Shown: positions 27,702 to 37,000 of the stretch, one piece after another
Layout of the letters: each line of letters opens with the position of its first letter
How positions within the stretch are numbered: the stretch's first letter is position 1
NCBI GenBank assembly: GCA_003645645.1
Contig: QNBH01000002.1
Span: 1 to 57,650, forward strand
Reading direction: 5' to 3'
Source: Spirochaetota bacterium
GTDB taxonomy: Bacteria > Spirochaetota > Spirochaetia > SPDA01 > B32-G16
DNA length: 57,650 bases
Program-made: the position numbers and the translations under genes
Notes under the pieces: generated by a model
What the model was told of the DNA's origin: nothing
Databases searched by the model: none
Seen by the model: only the letters and a program-made list of their open reading frames with translations

Positions 27702-28128
27702 GAGGTGACGTTGCAGTACAAGCAGTTGTGGATGGTGGAGCAGGCCTTTCGAACAGTAAAGAGTGTGCTTGAGACAAGGCCTATTTATGATAGATAAATG
27801 TGATGAGAACATCCGCGGCCATGTTTTCTGCGGTTTTTTGGCCTTGGTGCTGATGAAAGAGTTGTATGCACGTCTGGAAGAGAAAGGCAGCCTCTGTGAA
27901 GGGGATGAGCTACACAGGGACTTTAAGTTTCTAGGCCGGACTTTTTATGCCCGAGTACTACACCTCTGTAAGTGGGATGATGTACGAAGGGACTTGCAGG
28001 CATTACGTGAAGGTAAGCTTCAGATGAACGGGCAGGAGTATTATATGCGCACTGAGCTTCGGGGAACCTGTGCAGAGGTGTTTCGGATTTCCGGAGCAGC
28101 AATACCGCCACGGGTACGACAACAATAG
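27702..28128 (+). pseudogene. IS1634-type (IS4-like) transposase C-terminal remnant, frameshifted
   Basis: From 27702 one frame reads LQYKQLWMVEQAFRTVKSVL then ETRPIYDR and stops; the next frame resumes DENIRGHVFCGFLALVLMKE and runs to 28128. WMVEQAFR...KS...RPIY followed by IRGHVF is the end of the catalytic domain of IS1634-family transposases, including the last acidic residue region. Only about 140 of 500 or more residues remain, with one frameshift and no visible terminal repeat. It is a dead element fragment beside the HicB remnant. Confidence 0.7.
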
Positions 28129-28234
28129 GTATTTTTGAGTAACAAACCTGCCTTTCCAAACAGGCACAACCAACGAAAGTCGGTGAACATATTTCGACAA
28201 ACTGGAAAAAAACCTTTTACCGACCAAATAACCC

Positions 28235-28300
28235 TTGACAACTCAGGAAGACGGGGATATAATTTTAGTACTTTGTCATTATGATATACCAATATATCAT
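28235..28300 (+). promoter_or_regulatory. Sigma-70 promoter plus downstream dyad of the binding-protein gene
   Basis: TTGACA (28235-28240) and TATAAT (28258-28263) have a 17-bp spacer. About 12-30 bp past the expected start point lies the dyad ATGATATA-CCAA-TATATCAT (28281-28300), placed as a repressor roadblock. The GntR-binding-protein fusion encoded at 32538 is the likely ligand-dependent repressor. The gene's GGAGG box is at 28316-28322. Confidence 0.7.
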
Positions 28301-28325
28301 ATTAAATCATTTTTAAGGAGGAATT

Positions 28326-29648
28326 ATGAAGAAGGTAGTGCACTTTATGGTGGTGCTTCTTGCCGGATTGCTATTTACTGCTGGGCTTTTTGCAGCAGGC
28401 GAGAAGGAAGCAAAGGTTGCAGAGGGGGTTACAATCAAGGTTATCAATCAGGAGAGGTGGGCTCCCTATGTGGAGAAGGCAGTGGAGAAATGGAATGCAG
28501 CCAACCCCGACAAAAAAGTGGTTCTGGATCAACTGGTTTTGGGCTATCCCCAACTGCGCCAGAAAATTGCAACCGCTGCTGCGGGAGGAATGGCACCAGA
28601 CTTTTCTCTGATCGATTCGGTATGGGTTGCCGAGTTTGCCAATGCCGGTTTTCTCATGCCCCTCGATGAGATCGATCCCACATGGGTGGAAAATGACTAC
28701 AACAAGGATTTCTATCCGGTCTTTGTAGAGGGTGATTCTTTCGATGGGCAGCCGTATGGAATTCACAGTCAGACAGATATGGCCTTGATCTGGTACAGGA
28801 AGGACTGGTTTAGCTCGGAGGGGATAAAGGCACCCGAAACATGGGAAGAACTTGTAAGGGCGGTACAGCACTTTCAGCAACCACAGGTAAGACGGAAATA
28901 CGGAATGGGCGAATATGCCTTTGCCTTCCCTGCAGGGCTTAAGGCTGCGGAAACTGTAACCTACCAGCTTACCCCCTTTATCTGGTCTAATGGTGGGGAT
29001 GTGTTTCGTAACAACACGGTTGTGCTTAACAGCTCAACTACCGTTGCCGCTATTAAGCTGCTTTCCGATTTTGTGAACATGTATAAAGCGGTATCTCCTG
29101 AATGTATCGCCTATGAATGGAACACCGCCCTCAAGCTTATGGGTACCGGACAGGTTGCCCTCTCTGTAGGCGGAAGTTACGAAGGTTCCATGATAAAAGA
29201 GGCTGCCGGCTGGGATGATGCAACATTCAGGGAGAAGGTAGGTTTTGTGCCGATTCCTGCCGGTCCAAACGGTGAACAGGCAACAACTGCGGGAGGCATG
29301 GCCTATGCAATTTACCGTCAATCGAAGAATCCGGAGCTTGCGCTGGAAATACTTAAACTTACCACAGGGCCGGAGCTCATGTATGAGTTCTGTGCTTCTA
29401 CAGGACAGAATCCGCCCCGCATCTCTGTAGTTAATAAGCTCGATCAACAGAAAGACTGGCTTCTGGTAGAGACATCGGATATGCTTTACAATGCTCGTGT
29501 AAGGCCTATAATCCCGGAGTATGCCAAAGTATCGGAGCAATTACAGAGGATGGTAGAAAATGCCGTATCCGGAAAGGCAACTCCTGAAGAGGCAGTAGCG
29601 GAAGCTGCAAAAAATATCTCCGTTATTACGGGGTTACCTCTTAAGTAA
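28326..29648 (+). CDS. Maltose-type (CUT1) sugar ABC substrate-binding protein
   Basis: The 440-residue exported protein has a signal peptide ending GLFA-AGEKEAK and an SBP_bac_1 fold (YVEKAVEKWNAANPDKKV, LPQLRQKIATAAAGG-like stretch, QTDMALIWYRKDW, TTAGGMAYAIYRQSKNPELAL). It delivers a mono- or oligosaccharide to the two permeases downstream. Its mature sequence is the template of the sensor domain of the regulator at 32538: in one 84-residue stretch about 53 positions are identical. The substrate is unknown; the nearby GH38 enzyme suggests a mannoside. No ATPase gene is in this operon, so a shared MsmX-type ATPase elsewhere is needed. Confidence 0.9.
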   Translation: MKKVVHFMVVLLAGLLFTAGLFAAGEKEAKVAEGVTIKVINQERWAPYVEKAVEKWNAANPDKKVVLDQLVLGYPQLRQKIATAAAGGMAPDFSLIDSVWVAEFANAGFLMPLDEIDPTWVENDYNKDFYPVFVEGDSFDGQPYGIHSQTDMALIWYRKDWFSSEGIKAPETWEELVRAVQHFQQPQVRRKYGMGEYAFAFPAGLKAAETVTYQLTPFIWSNGGDVFRNNTVVLNSSTTVAAIKLLSDFVNMYKAVSPECIAYEWNTALKLMGTGQVALSVGGSYEGSMIKEAAGWDDATFREKVGFVPIPAGPNGEQATTAGGMAYAIYRQSKNPELALEILKLTTGPELMYEFCASTGQNPPRISVVNKLDQQKDWLLVETSDMLYNARVRPIIPEYAKVSEQLQRMVENAVSGKATPEEAVAEAAKNISVITGLPLK

Positions 29649-29683
29649 ACCAGGCATTCACCTGCAGAGCCGTTTGCTTGAAT

Positions 29684-29714
29684 CCCCCTTTGCCCGGTTA
29701 ACGGCGAAGGGGGT
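29684..29714 (+). terminator. Intercistronic hairpin (partial terminator or stability element)
   Basis: CCCCCTTTGCC pairs with GGCGAAGGGGG around an 8-nt loop. Only a few T follow, so termination would be partial. It fits the usual need for more binding protein than permease. Confidence 0.55.
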
Positions 29715-29743
29715 TGGCTTCTTTTGTGCATGCGGAGAAAGCG

Positions 29744-30613
29744 ATGAAAAAAACACCAATTCTTCTGATGCTTCTTGCACTCTTAATACTGGCAGCGTTT
29801 TCCATCTATCCGGTTTTTAACGCTTTCCGCTTGAGTCTTTTCGACATGGGACTTCTCCAGAGAGAAGTTACATTCGTGGGATTAAAAAATTATTCGGTTC
29901 TGTTAAGCGATCCACTTTTTTACAACTCCCTTAAGGCGACTCTTTTATTTGCAGGAGGTAGTGTGGCTATTCAGTACTTCCTGGGGCTGTTTCTGGCCAC
30001 TCTTTTAAGCACCCAGGATCTCAAGGGGATTCGCTTTTTCCGTTCATCCTTTATACTTCCCTATACGCTTTCCGAGCTTGTGGTTGCACTGGTATGGCTT
30101 CATATTTATGACAGCAATTTCGGAGTCTTGAACGGCTTTGTCAACGCCCTTGGGGTTCCCGTTCAAAGATGGCTCTTCGACTGGGCTATGCCTGCAGTAA
30201 TCGTGGCCAACTGCTGGTGGGGGAGTACCTTTTCCATGCTTCTGCTGGAATCCGCCATGAAGGGGATTCCAGCTGAGCTCTACGAGGCTGCAAAGGTGGA
30301 TGGAGCAAGTGGATTACAACAGTTTTTTAAAATTACCCTTCCCAGCCTCCATTATGTATCGATGCTTAATCTTATAATGATAACTCTTCTTACGATCAAT
30401 GCCTTCGGCATTGTATTTGTTCTTACTTTCGGAGGTCCTCAAAATGCAACGGATGTTATCGGCATGTACATGTGGCGCAATGCCTTTCGATTTATGGATC
30501 TGGGTTACGGGGCGACCCTGGCCGTGGTGATTTTTATCTTTAACATTATTATTACCCTGCTCTATATACGGGTTTTCGGAAAGGAGACCCTTAAAGGGAG
30601 TGTTTCGAAATGA
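29744..30613 (+). CDS. Sugar ABC transporter permease 1 (MalF-like)
   Basis: This 289-residue membrane protein has about six transmembrane segments and the inner-membrane coupling motif YEAAKVDGASGLQQFFKITLPSL that docks on the ATPase. I prefer the ATG at 29744, which follows a GGAG box and opens the first transmembrane segment, over an upstream TTG at 29714 that lies in the hairpin. It pairs with the permease at 30610, which it overlaps by 4 bp. The periplasmic loops are short, so it has no MalF-style inserted domain. Confidence 0.9.
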   Translation: MKKTPILLMLLALLILAAFSIYPVFNAFRLSLFDMGLLQREVTFVGLKNYSVLLSDPLFYNSLKATLLFAGGSVAIQYFLGLFLATLLSTQDLKGIRFFRSSFILPYTLSELVVALVWLHIYDSNFGVLNGFVNALGVPVQRWLFDWAMPAVIVANCWWGSTFSMLLLESAMKGIPAELYEAAKVDGASGLQQFFKITLPSLHYVSMLNLIMITLLTINAFGIVFVLTFGGPQNATDVIGMYMWRNAFRFMDLGYGATLAVVIFIFNIIITLLYIRVFGKETLKGSVSK

Positions 30614-31455
30614 TCTTCTATTCCGCAGAAAGATTTTACAGAAAAATAGTTTATCTTCTACTCTTCTTTTTTACAATCTTTTTTTTGTTTCCCATCCTGT
30701 GGATGTTTATAATTTCCCTCAAACCGGTATCCCAACTGTACAGGTTTCCCCCTCACATAATACCAAGGCCGCCGGTTTTAAAAAATTATGTTTACTCATT
30801 CATCAACATCGGTATCGGGCGAAACCTCTTTAACAGTCTGATTCTCACCCTTGGAACTCTTGCCGTAAGCATTCCTGTAAGCATACCTGCCGCTTACGCA
30901 CTGTCCAAGTTCAGGTTCAGATTTCAATCGGTTTTACTCCTGGGTATCCTGGGCACGCAGATGATTCCGGGTATGGCTTCGCTTGTTCCGCTTTTCGATA
31001 TTCTTAAGAGCTTCAAGCTTCTCGATAGCTTTATCGGGCTGATTTTTATCTATACTGCCAGAACTCTTCCCCTCAATATCTGGATATTCAAAGGGTTTTT
31101 CGACACCATACCCAACGATCTCTTCGAAGCCGCTCTGGTTGACGGATGTACCCAGTTTCAATCAATGCGGTACATCATGGTTCCCCTTGTTCTTCCGGGT
31201 ATGGCGGCGGCTTCCATGTTTACGATAATGCAAAGCTGGATTGAGTTTATCGTTCCGCTTACCATGCTCTTCAGTGAGGAGAAGCTTCCCTTTCCGGTTG
31301 CCGTGTACAAGTTTATGGGAAGCCCAATTATGGGGACCAACTATGGGGCAATATTCGCATCGGCAGCAGTGGGTTCTTTACCAATACTGATGTTGTTTAT
31401 CATATTTCAACGCTACTTTATAAAGGGCTTAACAGCCGGTGCTGTAAAAGAGTAG
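30610..31455 (+). CDS. Sugar ABC transporter permease 2 (MalG-like)
   Basis: This 281-residue protein has six transmembrane segments and the coupling motif FEAALVDGCTQFQSMRYIMVPLV. It ends in the typical MalG tail RYFIKGLTAGAVKE, two degenerate in-frame copies of which follow the stop codon. It is translated by a 4-bp overlap with permease 1. Confidence 0.92.
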   Translation: MIFYSAERFYRKIVYLLLFFFTIFFLFPILWMFIISLKPVSQLYRFPPHIIPRPPVLKNYVYSFINIGIGRNLFNSLILTLGTLAVSIPVSIPAAYALSKFRFRFQSVLLLGILGTQMIPGMASLVPLFDILKSFKLLDSFIGLIFIYTARTLPLNIWIFKGFFDTIPNDLFEAALVDGCTQFQSMRYIMVPLVLPGMAAASMFTIMQSWIEFIVPLTMLFSEEKLPFPVAVYKFMGSPIMGTNYGAIFASAAVGSLPILMLFIIFQRYFIKGLTAGAVKE

Positions 31456-31560
31456 GGTTTGCGTTGCTTTATCGAGAGTCTGAAAGCAGGAGCGGTGAAG
31501 GAGCAGGACGTGCATTTTCGTTACTTTATCAAAAGCCTGAAAGCAGGAGCGGTAAAGGAA
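31411..31560 (+). repeat. Three in-frame copies of the permease C-terminal tail
   Basis: The genuine tail RYFIKGLTAGAVKE (31411-31452) is followed, after its stop, by RCFIESLKAGAVKE (31462-31503) and RYFIKSLKAGAVKE (31519-31560). All three are 42 bp and in the same frame. The latter two are more alike in DNA to each other than to the first. They look like ends of lost permease genes or a tandem duplication. Confidence 0.8.
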
Positions 31561-31620
31561 TCACAGAGGTTATACGGACAAGGGGAGGCATAAGAATAAC
31601 CATAGAAATGGAGGAAATAG

Positions 31621-32457
31621 GTGAAACAACCTGGTGAGAGAGAAAAAATTAAAGTGGCTCTTATTCAGATGGACAGCAAGCCCAAAGAAAAGGAGCATAA
31701 TATCTCCCACGCAAAGGAACTTATAAGGAATAACGCAGTTGATGCAGAGTTTGTCTGTCTTCCCGAGCTATTTTCCACAGGTTATAACTTAAACCTGATG
31801 GGGGATTCCTTCTATGAGCTTGCAGAGACCATACCCGGCCCTACTACAGAAGAGTTTGGGAGGCTTGCAAGAGAGCGGAGCCTGGCCATACTCGGCACAA
31901 TAGTAGAAGCCGATTCCATCAGAAAAGGAGTTCTCTACGATACCACTTTCCTCATCGATTCCTCGGGAAATCTGGCAGGTAAATACAGAAAAACGCATCT
32001 CTACCCTGCAGAACACAGCTATTTCCGTCCGGGGAGCAAACTCCCGGTTTTTGAGCTGGAGGGTATAAAAACCGGGGTGGCTATTTGTTTTGAACATGCC
32101 TTTCCACAGATCTTTACCATCCTCGCGCTTAAAGGGGCTCTGATGATTTTCATACCCTCAGCAGTTCCGACCGGTTACGAATATCTGCTTAACTTACGAT
32201 CGAGGGCAAGAGCACAGGACAATCAGCTTTTTATAGCCGCGGTTAACCGGGTTGGGAAAGAGGGAGAGATTTCTTTCTGCGGACTCAGTAAGATCATCAA
32301 TCCCAGAGGGGAGGTGATAGCAGAAGGAGACGGCAGTAGAGAGCAGGTGGTGGTAGGAGAGATTGATCTAAACCTCATCCTTAAAGAACGAAAACAGGAA
32401 CCTTTCTTCAGGGCGATGCGGCCGGAGCTTTACCGCCCTCTGGTTAAGCCTCTGTAG
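31621..32457 (+). CDS. Carbon-nitrogen hydrolase (nitrilase superfamily)
   Basis: The 278-residue cytoplasmic amidase-like protein has the Glu-Lys-Cys triad at E49 (CLPELFSTGY), K123 (KYRKTHL) and C155 (GVAICFEHAFP). Members hydrolyse amides or N-carbamoyl compounds. It starts at a GTG after a GGAGG box. Its position between a sugar importer and the importer's regulator suggests it acts on an amide or N-linked group of the imported compound, which is inference. The substrate cannot be named. Confidence 0.88.
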   Translation: MKQPGEREKIKVALIQMDSKPKEKEHNISHAKELIRNNAVDAEFVCLPELFSTGYNLNLMGDSFYELAETIPGPTTEEFGRLARERSLAILGTIVEADSIRKGVLYDTTFLIDSSGNLAGKYRKTHLYPAEHSYFRPGSKLPVFELEGIKTGVAICFEHAFPQIFTILALKGALMIFIPSAVPTGYEYLLNLRSRARAQDNQLFIAAVNRVGKEGEISFCGLSKIINPRGEVIAEGDGSREQVVVGEIDLNLILKERKQEPFFRAMRPELYRPLVKPL

Positions 32458-32478
32458 CCTTTAAGGTATCATACTGAA

Positions 32479-32508
32479 TTGACAATCATCGCTGTGTAAA
32501 GTTATATT
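32479..32508 (+). promoter_or_regulatory. Candidate sigma-70 promoter of the GntR-SBP gene
   Basis: TTGACA at 32479-32484 and TATATT at 32503-32508 are separated by 18 bp, 30 bp before the GTG start. A CAGGAG box lies between. No copy of the 28281 dyad is present, so autorepression is not obvious. Confidence 0.55.
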
Positions 32509-32537
32509 TTATTGAGTCGATAACCACAGGAGCCAGA

Positions 32538-34037
32538 GTGTTCGAAATAGATAAAAGTGTACCCATTCCCCTATATTATCAGTTAAAACAAATTATAATG
32601 AAAAAAATAGAAACCGGGGAGTACAAACCCAACGACAGGCTGCCCACCGAGCACGAGCTTTGCAGCATGCTCGGAATGAGCCGCACACCGGTACGCCAGG
32701 CTCTTACAGAACTGACCCACGAGGGTATACTTTACCGCAGACCGGGTCAGGGTACTTTTGTAAGCGATTTCTCCCTCTCACCATCAAGGGATATTATGCG
32801 AATAAGGGTGCTTGTCCCGGAAGATAAATGGGCTACGCCTCTGGAAAAAGCAGTAAGCCAGTGGAATGAAGCCCATTCGGAGAGGCAGGTAAAACTCAAC
32901 TTACTGCTTGTAGGCTATCCGGAACTGCATTTCAAGATAAAAAGCGCCCTAACCAGCGGATCGCCTCCCGATTTCTTTCTTCTGGACTCTGTTTCCGTGC
33001 CCAACCTTGCAAAGGAAGGTTTCTTAAAACCTCTCGATGAGATCGACCCCCTGTGGATTGAAAATGATTACAGGAGGGATTTTTTCCCCGTGTTCGTGGA
33101 GGAGAGCACTTACCAGGGGCACATCTACGCCATCCCCGCCCAGACTGATATGGCTCTCATCTGGTACAGAAGGGATTGGTTTAAAATGGAGGGTATGGAG
33201 CCGCCCGGTACATGGGAAGAACTGGTTAAGACTGCAGAACATTTCAAGAAGCCTTCTGTAAGAAAGAAGTACGGGCTTAAAGAGTATCCCCTTGGTTTTC
33301 CTGGAGGCCTTAAGGCCGGTGAGACCATAACCTATTTCTTTTTACCCTTTCTATGGTCTACCGGCGGGGATGTTCTCTCAAACGGAAGAGTGGTTTTTGA
33401 CAGCGAGGCTTCAAGGCGCGCCTTAAGCTTCCTGAGGGATCTTGTATGGAAACACAGGGTTGAGTCGCCGGAAGTTGTAAGCTACGAGTGGGATAAAACT
33501 CCCAAGCTTTTTGCCAAGGGAGAGTTCGCACTTGCCATCGGAGGGAGCTACGAGAGCAGTATCATCCGGGAGGTGAGCGGTTTCGGTGATGAGGAGTTTA
33601 GAAAAAGAGTCGGGTTTGTTCCCATTCCCGCTAGCCCGGGAGGAAGGTGCACCACGACAGCCGGCGGAATGGCCTATGCCGTATCGGCGAATGCCCACGA
33701 TCCCGAGCTTGTGCTTAATATCCTCAAGATTACAACCGGGGAGAGATTTATGCGCGCTTTCTGCCTTTCCACCGGACAAAACCCTCCCCGCATTTCGGTA
33801 CAAAGATCCCTGGATCCCGAAAAAAATTGGTTTTTATTTAAGACTTCCGCCATGATTTACAACGCCAGGGTGCGTCCCCTTACCCCCGAGTACAGAAGGA
33901 TTTCGGAACAGCTTCAAGTCCTGCTGGAAAATACAATATCCGGTAAAATGGATGTGGATGAGGCTGTAAGAAGAACGGCCTGCAATCTTGAGAAGATTAT
34001 AGGAGGCGATAGCCCGATCTCAGATAACGCCACTTAG
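32538..34037 (+). CDS. GntR DNA-binding domain fused to a sugar-binding-protein sensor
   Basis: The 499-residue protein starts with a GntR winged helix (residues 7-75: PLYYQLKQIIMKKIETGEY, LPTEHELCSMLGMSRTPVRQ, GQGTFVSD). Residues 88-490 are a complete maltose-type solute-binding domain without signal peptide, so it stays in the cytoplasm. That domain closely matches the importer's own binding protein at 28326 along its whole length (QTDMALIWYR, TWEELV, STGQNPPRISV, YNARVRP). Normal GntR sensors are FadR, UTRA or aminotransferase-like. Here the repressor most likely reads the same sugar after import and controls the promoter at 28235. GTG start with a CAGGAG box. Confidence 0.93.
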   Translation: MFEIDKSVPIPLYYQLKQIIMKKIETGEYKPNDRLPTEHELCSMLGMSRTPVRQALTELTHEGILYRRPGQGTFVSDFSLSPSRDIMRIRVLVPEDKWATPLEKAVSQWNEAHSERQVKLNLLLVGYPELHFKIKSALTSGSPPDFFLLDSVSVPNLAKEGFLKPLDEIDPLWIENDYRRDFFPVFVEESTYQGHIYAIPAQTDMALIWYRRDWFKMEGMEPPGTWEELVKTAEHFKKPSVRKKYGLKEYPLGFPGGLKAGETITYFFLPFLWSTGGDVLSNGRVVFDSEASRRALSFLRDLVWKHRVESPEVVSYEWDKTPKLFAKGEFALAIGGSYESSIIREVSGFGDEEFRKRVGFVPIPASPGGRCTTTAGGMAYAVSANAHDPELVLNILKITTGERFMRAFCLSTGQNPPRISVQRSLDPEKNWFLFKTSAMIYNARVRPLTPEYRRISEQLQVLLENTISGKMDVDEAVRRTACNLEKIIGGDSPISDNAT

Positions 34038-34062
34038 GTTGCTTTTTTGGCTGGCAGGAGGG

Positions 34063-37000
34063 TTATTCTTTAAAAAAAGCAAGCAGGTAGTCATCCGTTC
34101 GCTTGCGTATACGGGCAAGGTTAAGCTTAAAACCGGTTTCCCTTAAAACCCTGTCCAACTCTTTTTGCCGGCTTTTAGAGGCTCTTTCCCTATCCAGATG
34201 GTGAAGCTTTCTCTCAAGGTAGAGAACGGATAGTTTTGTCTCGAGCAATTCCCGCTTCAAAGTGGATAATCGGCTCCTCTTCTCCCATAGGCGAAGCTCT
34301 TTGGTATGGGTATCTTTTGTTTTAGCTTCTGTCTCTTCCAGTTTTTTAAGCTCTGCCGCAAGTTTCTCTGCTCTTTTTCTTTCTATAATAAGGTCTTCTT
34401 CTGTTACTGCGGGTTGGGAGACGTATCGTGAGAAGAGATTTCTTGCGGCATTCAAAGCCGCAGGAGATACATACTCCAGTAACCTGAAACCACACCCCTC
34501 CAGTGTTTTTGCTGACGCTCCTGCTTTACCATATTTTGTACGAGCGTTATCCGTCCCGAATGTATCTCCCCTTTCAATATCGAGCAGGACTGTAGCAATC
34601 TTTTTAGCACCCAGGGAAACTGTTAATGTATTTCCATCAACGGGATACACCCTGTATTCTTTACCTTCATTTAAATTGGCCATCCATGCCCTCTTTATTC
34701 TTAAAGCAGAATGCAGGGTAGCAGGAATAGAACAAGGTGAAGGATTGAAAAGGCGGATAAGAACTGCTTCCCCATCCTCTGTAATTTTAACTGCAGATTC
34801 CCTTATGACATTGCCGGGGGAAAGAACCCTTAAAAAGCCCTCGGGAGACGCAAAACCGTGAGGATAATCTTCTTCTTCGGCTCTTTTGCTTCTGGAACGA
34901 ATACCGGCAAGATAACCCCCGGCGGGTTCTATTACCAGGAGAGGTGTGTTAAACTCTTCAGCCAGCCTGCCCACCTCTCCCCCTTCCCAGTTTCCTGTGT
35001 GCGGGTACAGGGCGAAGCGGAATACCATATCTCTCAAGCACTGTGCACCTGGTGTGTAGATTGCGGGCCCTGCATCTCCTACACGCCCCTTGAGGTCTCC
35101 TCTTGCAAGCCAGCCAACCGATCTGAACAGAGTAAGTGCAATCGTGCTTCTTTCGGGAAGTATCTCGTATTCGGGAAGCCCCCTGTTTATAACTGCAAGA
35201 CCGCGTCTTCCGTCGGAGAGATCAACGAAACGGGTCTGAGGGAAGGTAGTTACCGGCTCAGGCTCACGTGCACCCAGGAGAATTTTCTTTAATTCGGGGG
35301 GGATTTCATCGTCTTTATACGGTTCGGGTATGATGGGATGGGAGACCACGTCAAACTGAGTCTCAGCAATGGAGATTTCGGTTCTAATATCTGTAGGGAA
35401 GATAACCCTGAGTCTGTGATCTTTTACGGTATTACGGAGGATGACGGTGAACCTGATAAGGGGTGAGTCGGCGGATACTGTTATAAAAGTAATTACCGGA
35501 AGGATGGTGGTTTGAGGGCTTCTTCTTTCTCGATCCGGGCTTAAAGCCTCAGGTAAGACCAGTTCGGTTGTAATTTTTACAGTGGCAAGGAGAGGCCCTT
35601 CCGACAGAAGCTCAAACCCAGCCTTACCCCCTGCACTTGAGTAAAGGATATCCGAAAGGGGAGGAGAGTAGTTGTATGTATCCCCCGCATCACCGGAATC
35701 CTCGAACATAAAAAGGCCGGTATAGGTGAAGCCCCTCTCTTTATCGACTAAGTCGATCGTACCATCATCTTTAATAAAGAGTGTATGCCAGGGCGAGTCT
35801 ATACGTCTCTCTTTTTTTGAGACACTGATTTTCTCAGGCAGAGTTCCCCCGGCTGACACGGAAGTTGATGGCTCAACAAATCTTACAGATCTAAATCCTA
35901 AAGGCGGTGTCTCAGGAATAAAAACATGGAGAGCGCCGGTTTTATCTTTTGAGAACGGTAAAATCTCTCCTCTTTCATCGACCGGCACCAAACTTTCACC
36001 GGCGGAATCGGCCGAACTCCCCTTTTCAGAGAGATCAAAGATTACAATTCCCGTTCTCGGGTGAAGCGATGGGTTAAAAACCAGAAACTCTTTATCGACT
36101 TCCCTTCTCCCGGCAGTGAGAAGCTTGAGGGCATTTCCTATAATCTGACTACACTCCCCTTTTACCTCGGAGAAGCGTCTCTCCATATCTTCATGCACTT
36201 CGTCTACACTGACTCCGCATATATTGTCATGGGGATGATTTTTAAGCAGGTTCCTCCATAAAAGGGTAAGTTCTTCCGATGGATAGTCTGCTCCCTTAAG
36301 CCAGGCCAGTGTACAGAGGGGTTCCGTGTAACGTTCGAGTAAGTTCTGGCAGAGATGGTTTTGCAGTTTTAGATACATTCGGGAAGAGAGAACTCCGGGA
36401 AAAACAGAGATGTATCTTCCACTGTAAAGGGTCCCGGCCAGTGTCTGGAGGCTTGGCTTATCTGCCAGCACGATACGGAGATAGTCTTCCGGCAGTATCT
36501 GCTTTGCCTGGAATCCGTTTTTTCTAAGCTCTTTAAGGACGGGCAGAATATTTTCCGGTTCTGTCTCCTGATCGTACCCGTTCATAAGGAGAAGATTCGG
36601 AGTTTCGGAGAAAGGGGTAAGCCTGTTGGCGATTTTTTCGACCCTCTTTGAGAGTATTTCTCTCTCTGAGAGAAGACGCATTCCGTTTCGGTAGCTGTCG
36701 AGAAGATAGATGCATGGAAGTACGGTTCCGTCGGGGGAGCTCCAGAGAAACTCTGTGCGTACCTTCTGCGGTTCCATCTCCACCCCCCGCCAGAGGAACA
36801 AACCCTTTATACCGAAACCGGCATGTATCTGGGGCGCCTGACTGATCTGACCGAAGTTATCCAGAAGCCATCCCGCTCTCATTGGTGAGCCTAAATCTCC
36901 TGCATCCTTAAAGCCGATGAGAAGGTTCCTGATGAGGGCTTCTCCGCCTGCAAGCTGCCAGTCCGGCTGGAGGTAGTAGGGGCCACCCGTAATTCTCCCC

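Noticed and set aside
27763-28128. A stand-alone 121-residue gene
   Set aside because: Its sequence is the second half of a transposase C-terminus whose first half lies in the preceding frame, so it is not an independent gene.
34262-35292. Plus-strand frames opposite the GH38 gene
   Set aside because: They are mirror reading frames of a clearly coding strand, without ribosome-binding sites or homology.
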